Shown here piece after piece: positions 1-9,338 of a DNA stretch of 64,000 nucleotides. Made by a program: the position numbers and the translations under genes. Source of the DNA: Cylindrodendrum hubeiense (Eukaryota; Ascomycota; Sordariomycetes; Hypocreales; Nectriaceae). Under the pieces are notes generated by a model. The model worked only from the letters and a program-made list of their open reading frames with translations. It did no database searches and was not told where the DNA came from. The stretch is taken from contig JAANBB010000050.1 of NCBI GenBank assembly GCA_014621425.1, forward strand, positions 1 to 64,000. Reading direction: 5' to 3'. Within the stretch, counting starts at the first letter, position 1. Every line of letters begins with the position of its first letter.

Positions 1-390
1 CCGGAATAGCCTATAAGAGATAGTAGAGCTTAAATAGGCTTATATCCTATCTGGAATGTCGGAGAAGAGTATCTTTAAAGAGATATTGTACATAAAAAGA
101 TTAGGGAACCTCGATATGTTGTGATATAATTATTCTTGAGCAGTTAATTAAAAATACTCATAAAAGAGTCCTCTATATTTATTTTCTATCTGACATTTAA
201 AGTTCTATATATATAGTAATTAATTACGTATAAGAACTTGAATATATTTAAATTTAAAATAATAAACTAAACTTAATAAACTTTTCAATTCAATTATATT
301 AATTAGTTTATTATGAAATATACTACATTACCTTATTATACACCTCCCTAGATACTGTCTACTTGAACCTCTGATTATGTACTCGAAAAA
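1..390. other. AT-rich island without a gene
   Basis: This stretch is strongly AT-rich, full of TA steps and stop codons in all frames, and contains no supported coding sequence. Similar islands recur at 8820-9310 and 44547-44797. In filamentous fungi such islands are often old repeats mutated by RIP, but no repeat family can be named here. Confidence 0.5.
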
Positions 391-700
391 TCACCTATCT
401 AATACCCATAATATGCTTAGTAATAGGTGTATTTTGAAAGAAGCTACTAAATCTCCAAATCCCCAAACCAGCCCCGGAGCCAAGAAAGCCGGCATACGAT
501 CCGTCAGTGTAAGCTGACACCAGTTTCCTCCAATGAGGATTTTCTCCGTCTGTTGGCCCCCCCAACTGACCCGGACCTCCACATCCTTCCTCTTCTGTAA
601 CGGACCAACAAGCCGTAATAAGCCACAATATCGACCTTTGATATAACATGGCAACATACCACAGAGTCAATAAGCATAATGATTTTCGTCGATCATCATC
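391..700. other. Intergenic stretch, no supported gene
   Basis: Base composition returns to normal here. Two overlapping minus-strand reading frames (391-670) start with non-ATG codons and show no splice signals or convincing family. One contains a YTDGS-like string reminiscent of RNase H, which is too little to call a retroelement. Confidence 0.4.
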
Positions 701-707
701 TATAAAT
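701..707 (+). promoter_or_regulatory. TATA-like box of the pectate lyase gene
   Basis: A TATAAAT lies about 106 bp before the pectate lyase ATG, which leaves room for a 5' leader of roughly 70 nt. A weaker TATAAG lies at 748-753. It is positioned much like the TATA of the arabinanase gene. Confidence 0.45.
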
Positions 708-806
708 CCTGTGTTTTCTCAATATCCAGAGCTCATTTCAAGCTCTCTATAAGCAGCAGCTTGAATCATTCGAATCCTACCTGGAAGCCCCGTTCCATTG
801 TCTAAT

Positions 807-2056
807 ATGAAGTTCATTAGCTTGACTGCGCTGGCACTAGTGGCCCCCGGCGTCTTGGCCTCACCGGCCTCGTCTCTTCTGAGGAGAGCTGCGGCAACTG
901 ATGCGTGTACAGTCGGTTATTGTACTCAAAACGGCGGGTAAGTCTCAGTCTGACCAGCAAGATATTGAACCAGCGTGGCTGATAGCTAGCTAGAACGATT
1001 GGTGGCGCCAAAGGCACTACCGCCACTGTTACTACACTCGCCGAGCTTTCTGCGGCAGCCATTGCCGACGGTCCGGGCATTATTCTCGTTCAGGGCGCTA
1101 TCTCTGGCGCTGCTAAAGTACAGGTCGGCTCTGACAAGACCATCATCGGCAAGACAGGCAGCTGTAAGCTGGCCCTACCTCACCTACTTGTCCTTATTTC
1201 ACTCCTGACTATAACCTCTAGCTCTGACGGGTATTGGTCTGACCATCCTCGGCCAGTCTAATGTCATCGTCCGTAACATGAAGATTAGCAAGGTTGAGGC
1301 CGACTACGGCGATGGCGTCACCATCCAATTGTCCAAGAATGTGTGGGTGGACCACTGTGATATCTCTGGCGACCGTGACGTCGACAAGGACTTTTACGAT
1401 GGACTTGTTGACCTGTCACATGCTGCCGACTTTGTTACCATTTCCAACACCTACTTCCACGACCACGCAAGTATACTCCTCAGCAAGAGGGACTTCACTA
1501 ACTCATTTACTAACATTATTGTGCAGTCCAAGGGCACACTGGTTGGACACTCGGATAAGAACTCGGCCGAAGATACCGGCACTCTGCACGTCACATATGC
1601 GAACAACTACTTTTACAACGTCCGCAGTCGCGGCCCGCTGCTCCGCTTCGGAACCGCCCATATCATCAAGTAAGCTCCTATCTACCAGATAATAAGCCCA
1701 TCTAACACCTCAGCCAATACTACGATACTATGGACACCGGCCTGAACTCGCGCATGAACGCCCAGGCACTGATACAGAGCTCTGTGTTCGAAAACGTTGG
1801 CAAAAAAGCCATCTTCACCGAGTCCAGCTCCGAAGTCGGGTATGTTCTGTTTCTTATTAAGTTCTGTGAGGGATGCTGACCGGATTGATATAGTTACGTC
1901 GTTGCTGAGGATGTCATTCTTGGTGGCGAGAGCGAGAACACGGCTCCCGTCGGTACGCTGTCTACGAGCAATATTCCGTATTCGTTTAGTCTTTTGGGCT
2001 CGGCTAATGTCAAGGCTGCTGTTACCAAAGAGGCGGGTCAGACACTGTCGTTTTAG
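807..2056 (+). CDS. Secreted pectate lyase, polysaccharide lyase family 1
   Basis: Predicted extracellular pectate lyase that cleaves polygalacturonate by beta-elimination. Exons: 807-937, 994-1163, 1222-1466, 1527-1669, 1714-1839, 1894-2056, giving 325 aa, the usual size for fungal PL1 enzymes. Residues 1-19 form a signal peptide and Arg26-Arg27 is a possible Kex2 pro-site. PL1 hallmarks are visible: the NGG..GGA start of the beta-helix, WVDHCDIS, the acidic calcium-site region DKDFYDGLVDLSHA, and the RSRGPLLRFG motif with the catalytic arginine region. The intron at 1467-1526 is GC-AG and in frame, so a naive reading frame runs through it and inserts 20 residues into a conserved block. The ATG was chosen because it starts the signal peptide. 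Its neighbour is an arabinanase, so both probably act on pectin. Pectin lyase is the alternative but is less likely given the WVDHCD and SDKN region. Confidence 0.93.
1467..1526 (+). other. GC-AG intron inside the pectate lyase gene
   Basis: Donor GCAAGT directly follows the HDH codons, a CTAAC branch-like site lies inside, and the acceptor is GTGCAG. Removing the 60 nt joins FHDH to SKGTLVGHSDKN, restoring the uninterrupted PL1 block. The intron length is a multiple of three with no stop, so prediction tools restricted to GT-AG introns would retain it. Confidence 0.85.
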
Positions 2057-3219
2057 ATTCACGGGAATTGAGATATTTATGTATGTATACAGGTCTAATG
2101 GAAGTAGTTTACATCGTCTTCAAATATCCAATTTCTACATCTCGTGTAATAAGAGGCTGTGGATAATATTTGTGATTATTTATTTGGCACTTAGAGAAAG
2201 GTTGCTACTTGTATATTGCTTAGCTGTCTGAGCTCTGTCATCACTGATCTCACTTAATCGTATCAGCGGTCTTAGTCGAGTAAATCGGCTAGATTGTGTT
2301 GAGCTTAAGAAACTTCAAACAGGGTCGCTAGTCCCTCGGTTAAGCTATATTCTTTGAGTTACTGATAATAATGATACTACCGCAGCTGAGGTACTTTATC
2401 TAGTACAGGCCAGAGTATGGGCTCAACTGGAGCATCAGCAGACTTCACGTGATACATTCCTCCTTGACTATATGTGAGCAGAATGAGACTGTTTTAGACT
2501 TTTGAAAGGTCTATTTGCAGCGGGTAATATCCAGGTCAGCGTAGGTCTGCTGGTCGAGCATCTCATACCCGAGTGCTAACATTTCTAATTCACGGCGCGT
2601 AAGATCACTGACAGAAATATGATCTCTATTAGCCTTAGTCTGAACTTCCCAAACCTTCCGGGGGTTGAGTGTCCATCAAATGACTTTTCAACCCAATCTA
2701 TAATGTATAGTTGCAGTAGTGAAGTTTTCTCACAGGAACGCACAATCCTTTCTGTCAGCTAGAGCTACCTAATGATACTCCCATGGACTCAGGATTAACT
2801 CGCATAAAACCCTGAGTCAGTTAGCATATCATATGGTTGTGTTGAAATGAGACTTCACGGAGCGCAGCGCCGTCTGTGGCCCAAGTGGACACCTATTGTC
2901 ACACAACACAGCCTAGTATGATGAATTAGGCCTTATGAGTACGTGGAATCCAGTGGACCACTCAGTTTCTCAACTGGATTTCTGATTCTGAACATGTAAA
3001 TTAAACTGCTGAACATGTGTGAATTCGTTCAAAGCTAAAGCGATGAAAATAAATTGTTTGTTATGTAAATCTGGAAGAGGGGTTCTCTCCAAGTAGGGGA
3101 AATGAAGTTGAGACAATTGTGACCCATTCTCCTTCATATATGTACGTAGGCATCCCCAGCTCAAGACCCGAAAATATTGACCAAGTATCAACAAGAAGCT
3201 AAGACTAAATTTGCATTGT
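2057..3219. other. Intergenic region between convergent pectinase genes
   Basis: This region of about 1.16 kb holds the 3' flanks of the convergent pectate lyase and arabinanase genes. Frames are broken by many stops. No relic or RNA gene was recognised. Confidence 0.5.
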
Positions 3220-4167
3220 CTAGTAAACAACGGGCCAGCCAGACTCGTAGCGAATGAGGTTAATTCCCAAGAACGCAGTACCGTCGTTCGCGTAATAGTG
3301 ATACGTAAAAACATCAGCATCATTGTCGGTGAAGACAGCGTTATGTCCCGGCCCGTGAATTGAGCCGTGGCTGGCCATGACTTCAGTTCCTCCGCCCGAC
3401 ATCAACTGCTTGCCACTGCGGTCGACATACGGACCGGTGATGCTAGTAGAGCGACCAACCATGACACGGTAGGTGCTGGCGGCACCTTGGCAGCATCGGT
3501 CGAAAGAAACCCAAAGGTAGTAGTAGCTGCCGTGACGAGTAATAAAGGGTGCTTCGACGGCACCACCGGCACTGGGGCGCGAGGCGAGGGAGACGATATT
3601 GGAACCAGACCGCTTGCCGGTGCTGGAGTTGAGCGAGATCATCTTAATGCCCGACCAGAACGAGCCAAAGGACAGCCACCATTTACCACTAGCATCGACG
3701 ATGAGGTTGCCGTCAATGGCGTTGTAGTCGTTGGCATCGGTTGACTCGATCACCACGCCCTTGTTGGACCATGAGCCCGAGGCGCCAGTCTTGCTGGTAG
3801 CCAGGAAGATGGCAGATTTTCGGGATCCAAAAGACGAGGCCGAGTAGTACAGGTAGTACTGGCCGTTATGATAGGAGATGTCGGGGGCCCAAAGATTCTT
3901 CTCGCCTTTGGTGTATGGGGTTGTCCAAGACGCACCGTTGGGGAAAACAGCACCAGCGTCTTTCCATGCAGCGCGGTTGGTGGACGTTTTGAGGGCAACA
4001 TAGTCTCCGGTGTGTGCCATCAGGTACCCGCCACTGGGGGTTTTGACTACCGTAGGGTCGTGGACACGGGTGTCGCCGGTGACTGGGCCCGGGTTAGGAT
4101 ACGCTCCATTGACGGCCGGTGTCATGGACAAGACGGCAAGCATGCCGCTGACAAGTAGTTTCCACAT
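3220..4167 (-). CDS. abnA: Secreted endo-1,5-alpha-L-arabinanase, GH43
   Basis: Predicted to hydrolyse internal alpha-1,5 bonds of arabinan side chains of pectin outside the cell. The intronless gene encodes 315 aa, close to the size of fungal AbnA enzymes. Residues 1-21 are a signal peptide ending at ..AVNG. The five-bladed propeller shows the GH43 triad: Asp37 in VHDPT (general base), Asp152 in NAIDGN (pKa modulator) and Glu205 in GGAVEAPF (general acid). NLWAPDISYHNGQYYLYYS and the HGPGHN segment near the C-terminus are also typical. The reading frame extends four codons further upstream to a GTG, but the ATG at 4167 starts a proper signal peptide. It converges on the pectate lyase gene. 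The symbol is assigned by family resemblance only. Confidence 0.95.
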   Translation of the reverse strand: MWKLLVSGMLAVLSMTPAVNGAYPNPGPVTGDTRVHDPTVVKTPSGGYLMAHTGDYVALKTSTNRAAWKDAGAVFPNGASWTTPYTKGEKNLWAPDISYHNGQYYLYYSASSFGSRKSAIFLATSKTGASGSWSNKGVVIESTDANDYNAIDGNLIVDASGKWWLSFGSFWSGIKMISLNSSTGKRSGSNIVSLASRPSAGGAVEAPFITRHGSYYYLWVSFDRCCQGAASTYRVMVGRSTSITGPYVDRSGKQLMSGGGTEVMASHGSIHGPGHNAVFTDNDADVFTYHYYANDGTAFLGINLIRYESGWPVVY

Positions 4168-4270
4168 GGTCGATATCACCGGTACAAATCTGCTGGAAGT
4201 TTAAAGGTAGGGGTTGAAGGATTTCGTACTGCGTGTTCTATTTCAAATGAGAGCAGCGAACCTCCTGTGC

Positions 4271-4278
4271 TTTTTATA
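4271..4278 (-). promoter_or_regulatory. TATA-like box of the arabinanase gene
   Basis: On the minus strand TATAAAAA lies about 105 bp before the arabinanase ATG, the only clear core-promoter element in that 5' flank. Confidence 0.45.
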
Positions 4279-5035
4279 ATCGAAGCGCTTGAGTTCAAGT
4301 TGAACGGCGATTCCACTAAAATCTTAATCTCTACCGGGTTTCACTGGGCACTAGACCGGCCCCCTAATTTCTGGAAGCGCGCCACATAACAGTTCATACG
4401 CCAGGGGTTTGTTGTTTCACTTAGAGTTCGGCACCCTAGCCGTACCATGGAAAAAATACTCCGGCTGGAGAATCTCGGTCCGCTCCGGATCTGGGAAACC
4501 TAAAATAATTCTAAGCGAAACCTACTTTACGAAGGGTTAAGCATGAACTAACGAGCTGTGGTACAGATCATGACAAGAACACTGTTGATGTTACAGGGCA
4601 CGGTCCATTGCAATGTGCATGAGTGACTTGATTGAGTATACGGGGTCCTCGGGCCCATCCGGTGTAGCCTGCACACCCTACTAGCGGCGTTCTATCTAAC
4701 CGACATGCGGTGCAAAATACTCCGTACGGTGTAACGGAACAACTGTAAGGAGTGGAGACCCGGGATGTGTTGATACCTGACACCGAGACCGTATCTTCCT
4801 CGTATCCATGACTAAGTGGGCCTGCTGCCGTGACAACACCGCCCAAGGCACGGTCTATAACTCCGTAGTGTCAATATAAATCCCCGCCTCTTATTGATGA
4901 GGCTATGGCTCACAAGAATGAGCTAAGTCCCGCAGAAGCCTATCATTTCTAAGCGTGCCAATACTTGAAAACCAAGTCCTAATAGAACACAGCTTCTCAG
5001 CTCCGGCCTACTGAGCGTGGACGGCAAGTTGACTA
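4279..5035. other. Intergenic region upstream of arabinanase
   Basis: No gene was recognised. The block around 4463-4493 has several CGG/CCG triplets, the type of half-site bound by Zn2Cys6 regulators, but spacing to a specific factor cannot be assigned. The octamer ACTCCGTA occurs at 4719-4726 and 4860-4867. Confidence 0.4.
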
Positions 5036-5275
5036 GTGATCTATGTAGGGGCTCATCTTTTCAATCCTGCCAGAGATAGTCTCGGTAGTGCGGGAATCAC
5101 TTCAAGGATGGTTACGATTTCCATAAACTCCGCAGCGAGTCACATTCGCCCACTTCCAGGCGATGATTGCAGGCAAGTTCTTGAAGTGATTGACTATAGC
5201 CTTGATGTACTCCTTGCTAGCCCTCATGATCTTGGGCTTCTGATAGAACAGATAAGTCTGTTGACTCTTTTTAAT
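5036..5275 (-). pseudogene. Relic of a GH5 endo-beta-1,4-mannanase
   Basis: A minus-strand frame reads EYIKAIVNHFKNLPAIIAW followed by KWANVTRC, where GH5 fungal mannanases have WELANEPRC. It continues as GVYGNRNHP, a TGA stop, then in the same frame TTETISGRIEKMSPYIDH and another stop. The order and spacing match the stretch around the acid/base Glu of GH5 mannanases. The catalytic Glu is lost (NEP became NVT), a nonsense codon interrupts the frame, and neither the signal peptide nor the nucleophile region is present. It is therefore a decayed fragment. It lies beside pectate lyase and arabinanase genes, suggesting a formerly larger plant-polysaccharide locus. Confidence 0.72.
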
Positions 5276-7370
5276 AGAATTTAGGGACTGCTCACTGTGA
5301 TGGAGCCAGCAGACAGCCTGAAGTTTTAAAGACAATAGGAGCCGATGGCTGGCTTAGTTGCTCACTACTTGAACCTGTGGAAGCTGCCCACTCAATGAAA
5401 TGACACGCTTTTTTTTTGTTCCGATTTGTATGACACCTTTGCCCCATTCCAGTCCCATTGACCAAGCTGCCGCTGCTGAAGCGGCGGGGATTGCCGTTTC
5501 AGGCAGAAAGGGCCGGAGATGTGGGGCCGCTCGGAAGGGCGGATAAAAGGGAAGGTCTCTGACCGGAGACCTTGAGGATCATCAAGCATCAAGACACCAG
5601 AGATACCTTCTGAAAGGATAGCTTGGTGGAGGAACGAGACCTTCCCTAGCCCTCCTAGCAGAGCCCTTTTAATTTTGTATTATTTGTATTAATTCACATT
5701 TTCCCTCGATTTTTCTTTGCTGTTAGTCGCGCCCGAGTCTTTGAGGTCGGGATTTTCATCACAACAATTACGGTTTTCAACGCCTTGCCAACGCGAAGAC
5801 CATCTTTCTTTCAGCCCAAGCACCTAATTAGATGCTTTCCTTCCTTTTGCACCCAGAATCAAGAAGCAGCAGCCAATAGCTCCAGCTGTGGCCTATACAC
5901 ACCCGACCCAGGGAGACTTGCTGCCGATGCTTGACTGGGGATTTCCGTGGGAGGGCACTTATTTGGTGTTGAGTTATGACCCTTTTTCCGCCGCTTCACT
6001 GCTTATCGCTATTTTCCCCTCCCTTCATTGTGGATGCATTGTAAAACACCTGATCAGATGCTCCCTGCATTCTACCCCTCGGGTTGTGTTCAGAATCTTC
6101 CATCCCCCTTCTTTCCCACCCCCCTTCCAGTTGCTACCCCTTACTATCTAAGGTCTGCTGTGGTCTACACTAAATGGTCACCTCCCTCCACACCAAAAAA
6201 TTACATCATCATAATATCTTCCTCCAAGATTCACTGTATATGCCCCCACGCCCCCATAGTCGGCCCAGTTATTAGTCAAGGCCATAATAAGCCTCGTGGG
6301 TTTTGTTTTGCCCCCTTCACAACTATGTCAAATCTCCTTACATCGACTTTTCCTATTTCATTTCTCCACATCTGGATGACAACATTTGCCTCACTGGCGC
6401 ATTCTCCCCCATATCTAGGGAGGCCATTCAGATGGGTAGTTGTGTTTTTGTCGTCAAGTCCCCAAGTACGCATGGCATTTAGGCCTGCCATTTTAGCTGC
6501 TCCAAGCCCACGCTTGACATTCTCTTAGCCCTGAGGGATCCTTGTCAGTACCCAAGTAATATGGCTGTTGGTGAAACAATTAACATACCGCGTGGAAAGG
6601 AAGATAGTCGGCATTGGACCTGCGAAGTAGAAGTCTCTGTCGTTGAGCTGGAGTATATCGCCTTTGACAATGACAACCCTCTTTTTGCTCGAGGTTGAGC
6701 TTCAGTTTCCAGCAGGGATACCGAGAAGGAAAAAAGCAGAGCAGTGTTCGATTTTATTGTCGTAATAGAGGTGCGATAGTGTAATGCGCACTTGGTTGCA
6801 TGAATCGTTGCTAGACGGTGTTGCTGGATGGCTTTATTTATGCCTTTATTTGATCTATGAGCTGATGTTCTTTAGCGGCATGGGTTTCGGCGAATACCCC
6901 ATCCTCATCCTCTATCCCAATTCATCTCAACCCTCATTTCCCAACCACTCACCCGCCCACACTCTTCATAATGCCATCAAGTCGTCTTAACTCATCCCAA
7001 AACATACCATATCCTCTTTCCCGATTCAACTCGCGCCTCGGCCACTCAGCCGCATGCTTCACGATTAGTACCATAAGGGTGTCTTAAATCAGGCGGAAAC
7101 GCACACCGTCCATCCTCTATCCCCCCGGTCCACCTCACACCCAAACCAACCACTTGCCCCGCCCCCGCTAACTCATTATGATAAATAGTCTGGATAGCCT
7201 ATTATCGGCCTTTTCGTTTGGGTGTTCTGCCAGCTTTGACCGCCTGATCACAGTCTCGGCTGTAACACGAAGTTACCTTATCAACTAACCTGATTTAGCA
7301 CCACTTAGCTTAGTATTAAGCTCATTGAGCCTCAACATTTTCAGGTCATCTTGACAACGCATTTCCCACC
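5276..7370. other. Gene-poor region of about 2.1 kb
   Basis: No gene was recognised. 5840-7000 is rich in pyrimidine tracts (CCCTTCC, CCCCC runs), producing long but biased open frames such as 6028-6528 that show no family and no splice signals. It could hold the long promoter or untranslated leader of the F-box gene or a non-coding transcript, but nothing supports either directly. Confidence 0.4.
5552..5573. repeat. Perfect 8-bp inverted repeat
   Basis: The arms AAGGTCTC (5552-5559) and GAGACCTT (5566-5573) are separated by six bases. It is a possible protein-binding palindrome or small hairpin with no run of T after it, so a terminator role is not suggested. Confidence 0.45.
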
Positions 7371-8819
7371 ATGTTAAATTCCTCCAGTCTGGGTAACTAC
7401 CTTCCAGCCGACATCTTACGGCTAATCTTTGAAAATTTGGTGGGCGATTCTACGACTCTCGCTTGTGCCGGGCTCGTCTCTCGCTTATGGCGCACCCACT
7501 CCCTCCCTTTGTTACTCAAGGATGTCGACCTTAGTAGTCACAATAACGGTCGGCTTCCTCAGTATGAGATGCCGTCTCTTCCACTTCTTCGTGGAGTCGT
7601 CATGAGCGACTACTCTGACGAGTACCGACCTCGTAATCTGGTCCCTCGCCAACGTGCCTTTCTTCACCTCATGACCGACCGCCCCGAGCTCGCCATGCAC
7701 GTAAAGACCTTTACTTGGACTCTTGTGTGGATAGACTTTGACGAGGACGGCCTAAGCGATATTGACTTGGGGACCTGGGATGTTTTTAGTCGCATGCAGA
7801 GAGTCGCCCGGCTAGACCTTGCGTCATTGCACAATATTCACGACCAACCGTACATTCGCCAGAACCCCTCCAGACTCTTTCCCGCCGTTACTCACCTGCG
7901 CCTCGTTGGTTGGATGCACCGTGGCCTAGTGAAAGCTATAGTCACATCACTAGATGCCAGTAAACTTTGCTGTCTTAAGCTTGATCACTTGCAAGAAGAA
8001 GGCGCTCTGCCCAACGGCGAGCCGATGCCGCAAGACTTGTCCTCGGAACACCTTGACAACCCTGGCGATCCGTATGACGACGAAGGCATTGACGACAAGT
8101 TGTGGGCGCGCCAAGAGAGAGGCGACGCTGGCATCTTCCCCGGGCCCATGTGGTTTCCCCTACGCCTCCTGCGTCAACATTGCTTGGCTTCGATCACATA
8201 TCTTCAGATTAAACTGGGCCCTTTCACTGAGAGCATTGACCTACGCAACAGCGTAACCATGTTTCACGAGACGGCCGAATTCATTCGAAGGTAGGCAGGC
8301 AATTCATGCCCTCTCATTTAGTCGCGGGATGAGCAAGGGTGGTACAAAAACGAGACACATAATCGCTAATGCATCTATAGCGCGAAAGACACATTGAAGA
8401 CCATATCCATTGGACTGGGAGAATGTCCCACCCTCCACTGCGAAGACAAAGACCTGCTTGGCACGTGTGGGACATCTCGCACGAGGCTTTTCATGCGCTA
8501 CCGTCCCATGTGTTTTGACTTCACCTCGGCATTTCTCCACTGCTTACTTTCAGTATTAGCCGAGGAACGATTCTCACATCTTACACAAGTCGACTTGGAA
8601 GGGTTCCGTATCATACAAAACGGCAGTTCGCGACTGATCAGGCACCCAGACCCTGATCTGACTTGGCAATACATCCGCGACTGTCCTTTTGTTGACGAAG
8701 GATTTACCAAAACAGCCAATGTTGACCACTGTCAGGTGTTCTCTGGCTATGATTACTATCTACCGAAGATGGATCAGGATAAGCTTAATGAATTGGAAGA
8801 TATTTTGAAAAGAAGTTAA
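7371..8819 (+). CDS. F-box domain protein
   Basis: Two exons (7371-8290 and 8381-8819) encode 452 aa. The N-terminal residues 10-53 match the F-box pattern: LPADILRLIFENLV, then CAGLVSRLWR and a hydrophobic end. F-box proteins bind Skp1 and recruit substrates to SCF ubiquitin ligases. The remainder has no clear leucine-rich or WD repeats, as is common for the large family of divergent fungal F-box proteins. The ATG is preceded by CCACC, a good context. The intron has donor GTAGGC, branch-like CTAAT and acceptor ATAG, and splicing restores frame (AG/C gives Ser). The first exon alone stops at the donor, so an unspliced reading would truncate the protein. The substrate is unknown. Confidence 0.85.
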
Positions 8820-9310
8820 TACATATATATTCATATATATATTAGGAATATTTTAGTTTCTTATTATGGTAAGTTCAAGTACGTGTATTATATTCAGATT
8901 TACTAATCAATTATTGAATAATAACTGATATTTACATTTATGATTTTACAGTTGAAGGGTTTCACTCAGATTCAGTAAAATATAGTAAGATAGAATTGAA
9001 ATACATTTCAACTATCTGTTATTGATTTTATAAACTAGTAGTCTTTATTCTATTTACTTTAAATCTTCTATCCTATTATTTTTCATGCAGTCTATTTTAG
9101 TTATTCTTTTGAAAAGTAATATAATATAATTACACACTTTAAAATCTATCAATCCCACTACTTTATATCGGCGTTAACTATAATAGTACATTAACTATAC
9201 TGTTAGCTACTTTGCACATCAATTCCACAATGATTATACTATAAATAAACTGCATTGTTTCAACAAGTCTAATTATAATACACTGATTAAAAATACACGA
9301 AAAGCACTGC
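8820..9310. other. AT-rich island downstream of the F-box gene
   Basis: About 490 bp of very AT-rich DNA contains TATATA runs near 8823-8845 and no open frame of note. The change in composition at the F-box stop codon is abrupt. It may be a RIP-mutated repeat or simply AT-rich spacer. Confidence 0.5.
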
Positions 9311-9338
9311 TCGCTTACTACAACTCGCCGTATCTTAA

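Noticed and set aside
391..670. Overlapping minus-strand frames, one with a YTDGS-like string resembling retroelement RNase H
   Set aside because: The frames start with non-ATG codons, the rest of the sequence shows no reverse transcriptase or RNase H motifs, and the match is a few residues.
6028..6528. 166-codon plus-strand open frame
   Set aside because: It is rich in Pro, Ser and Phe because of pyrimidine tracts, with no family, splice signals or neighbours to support it.
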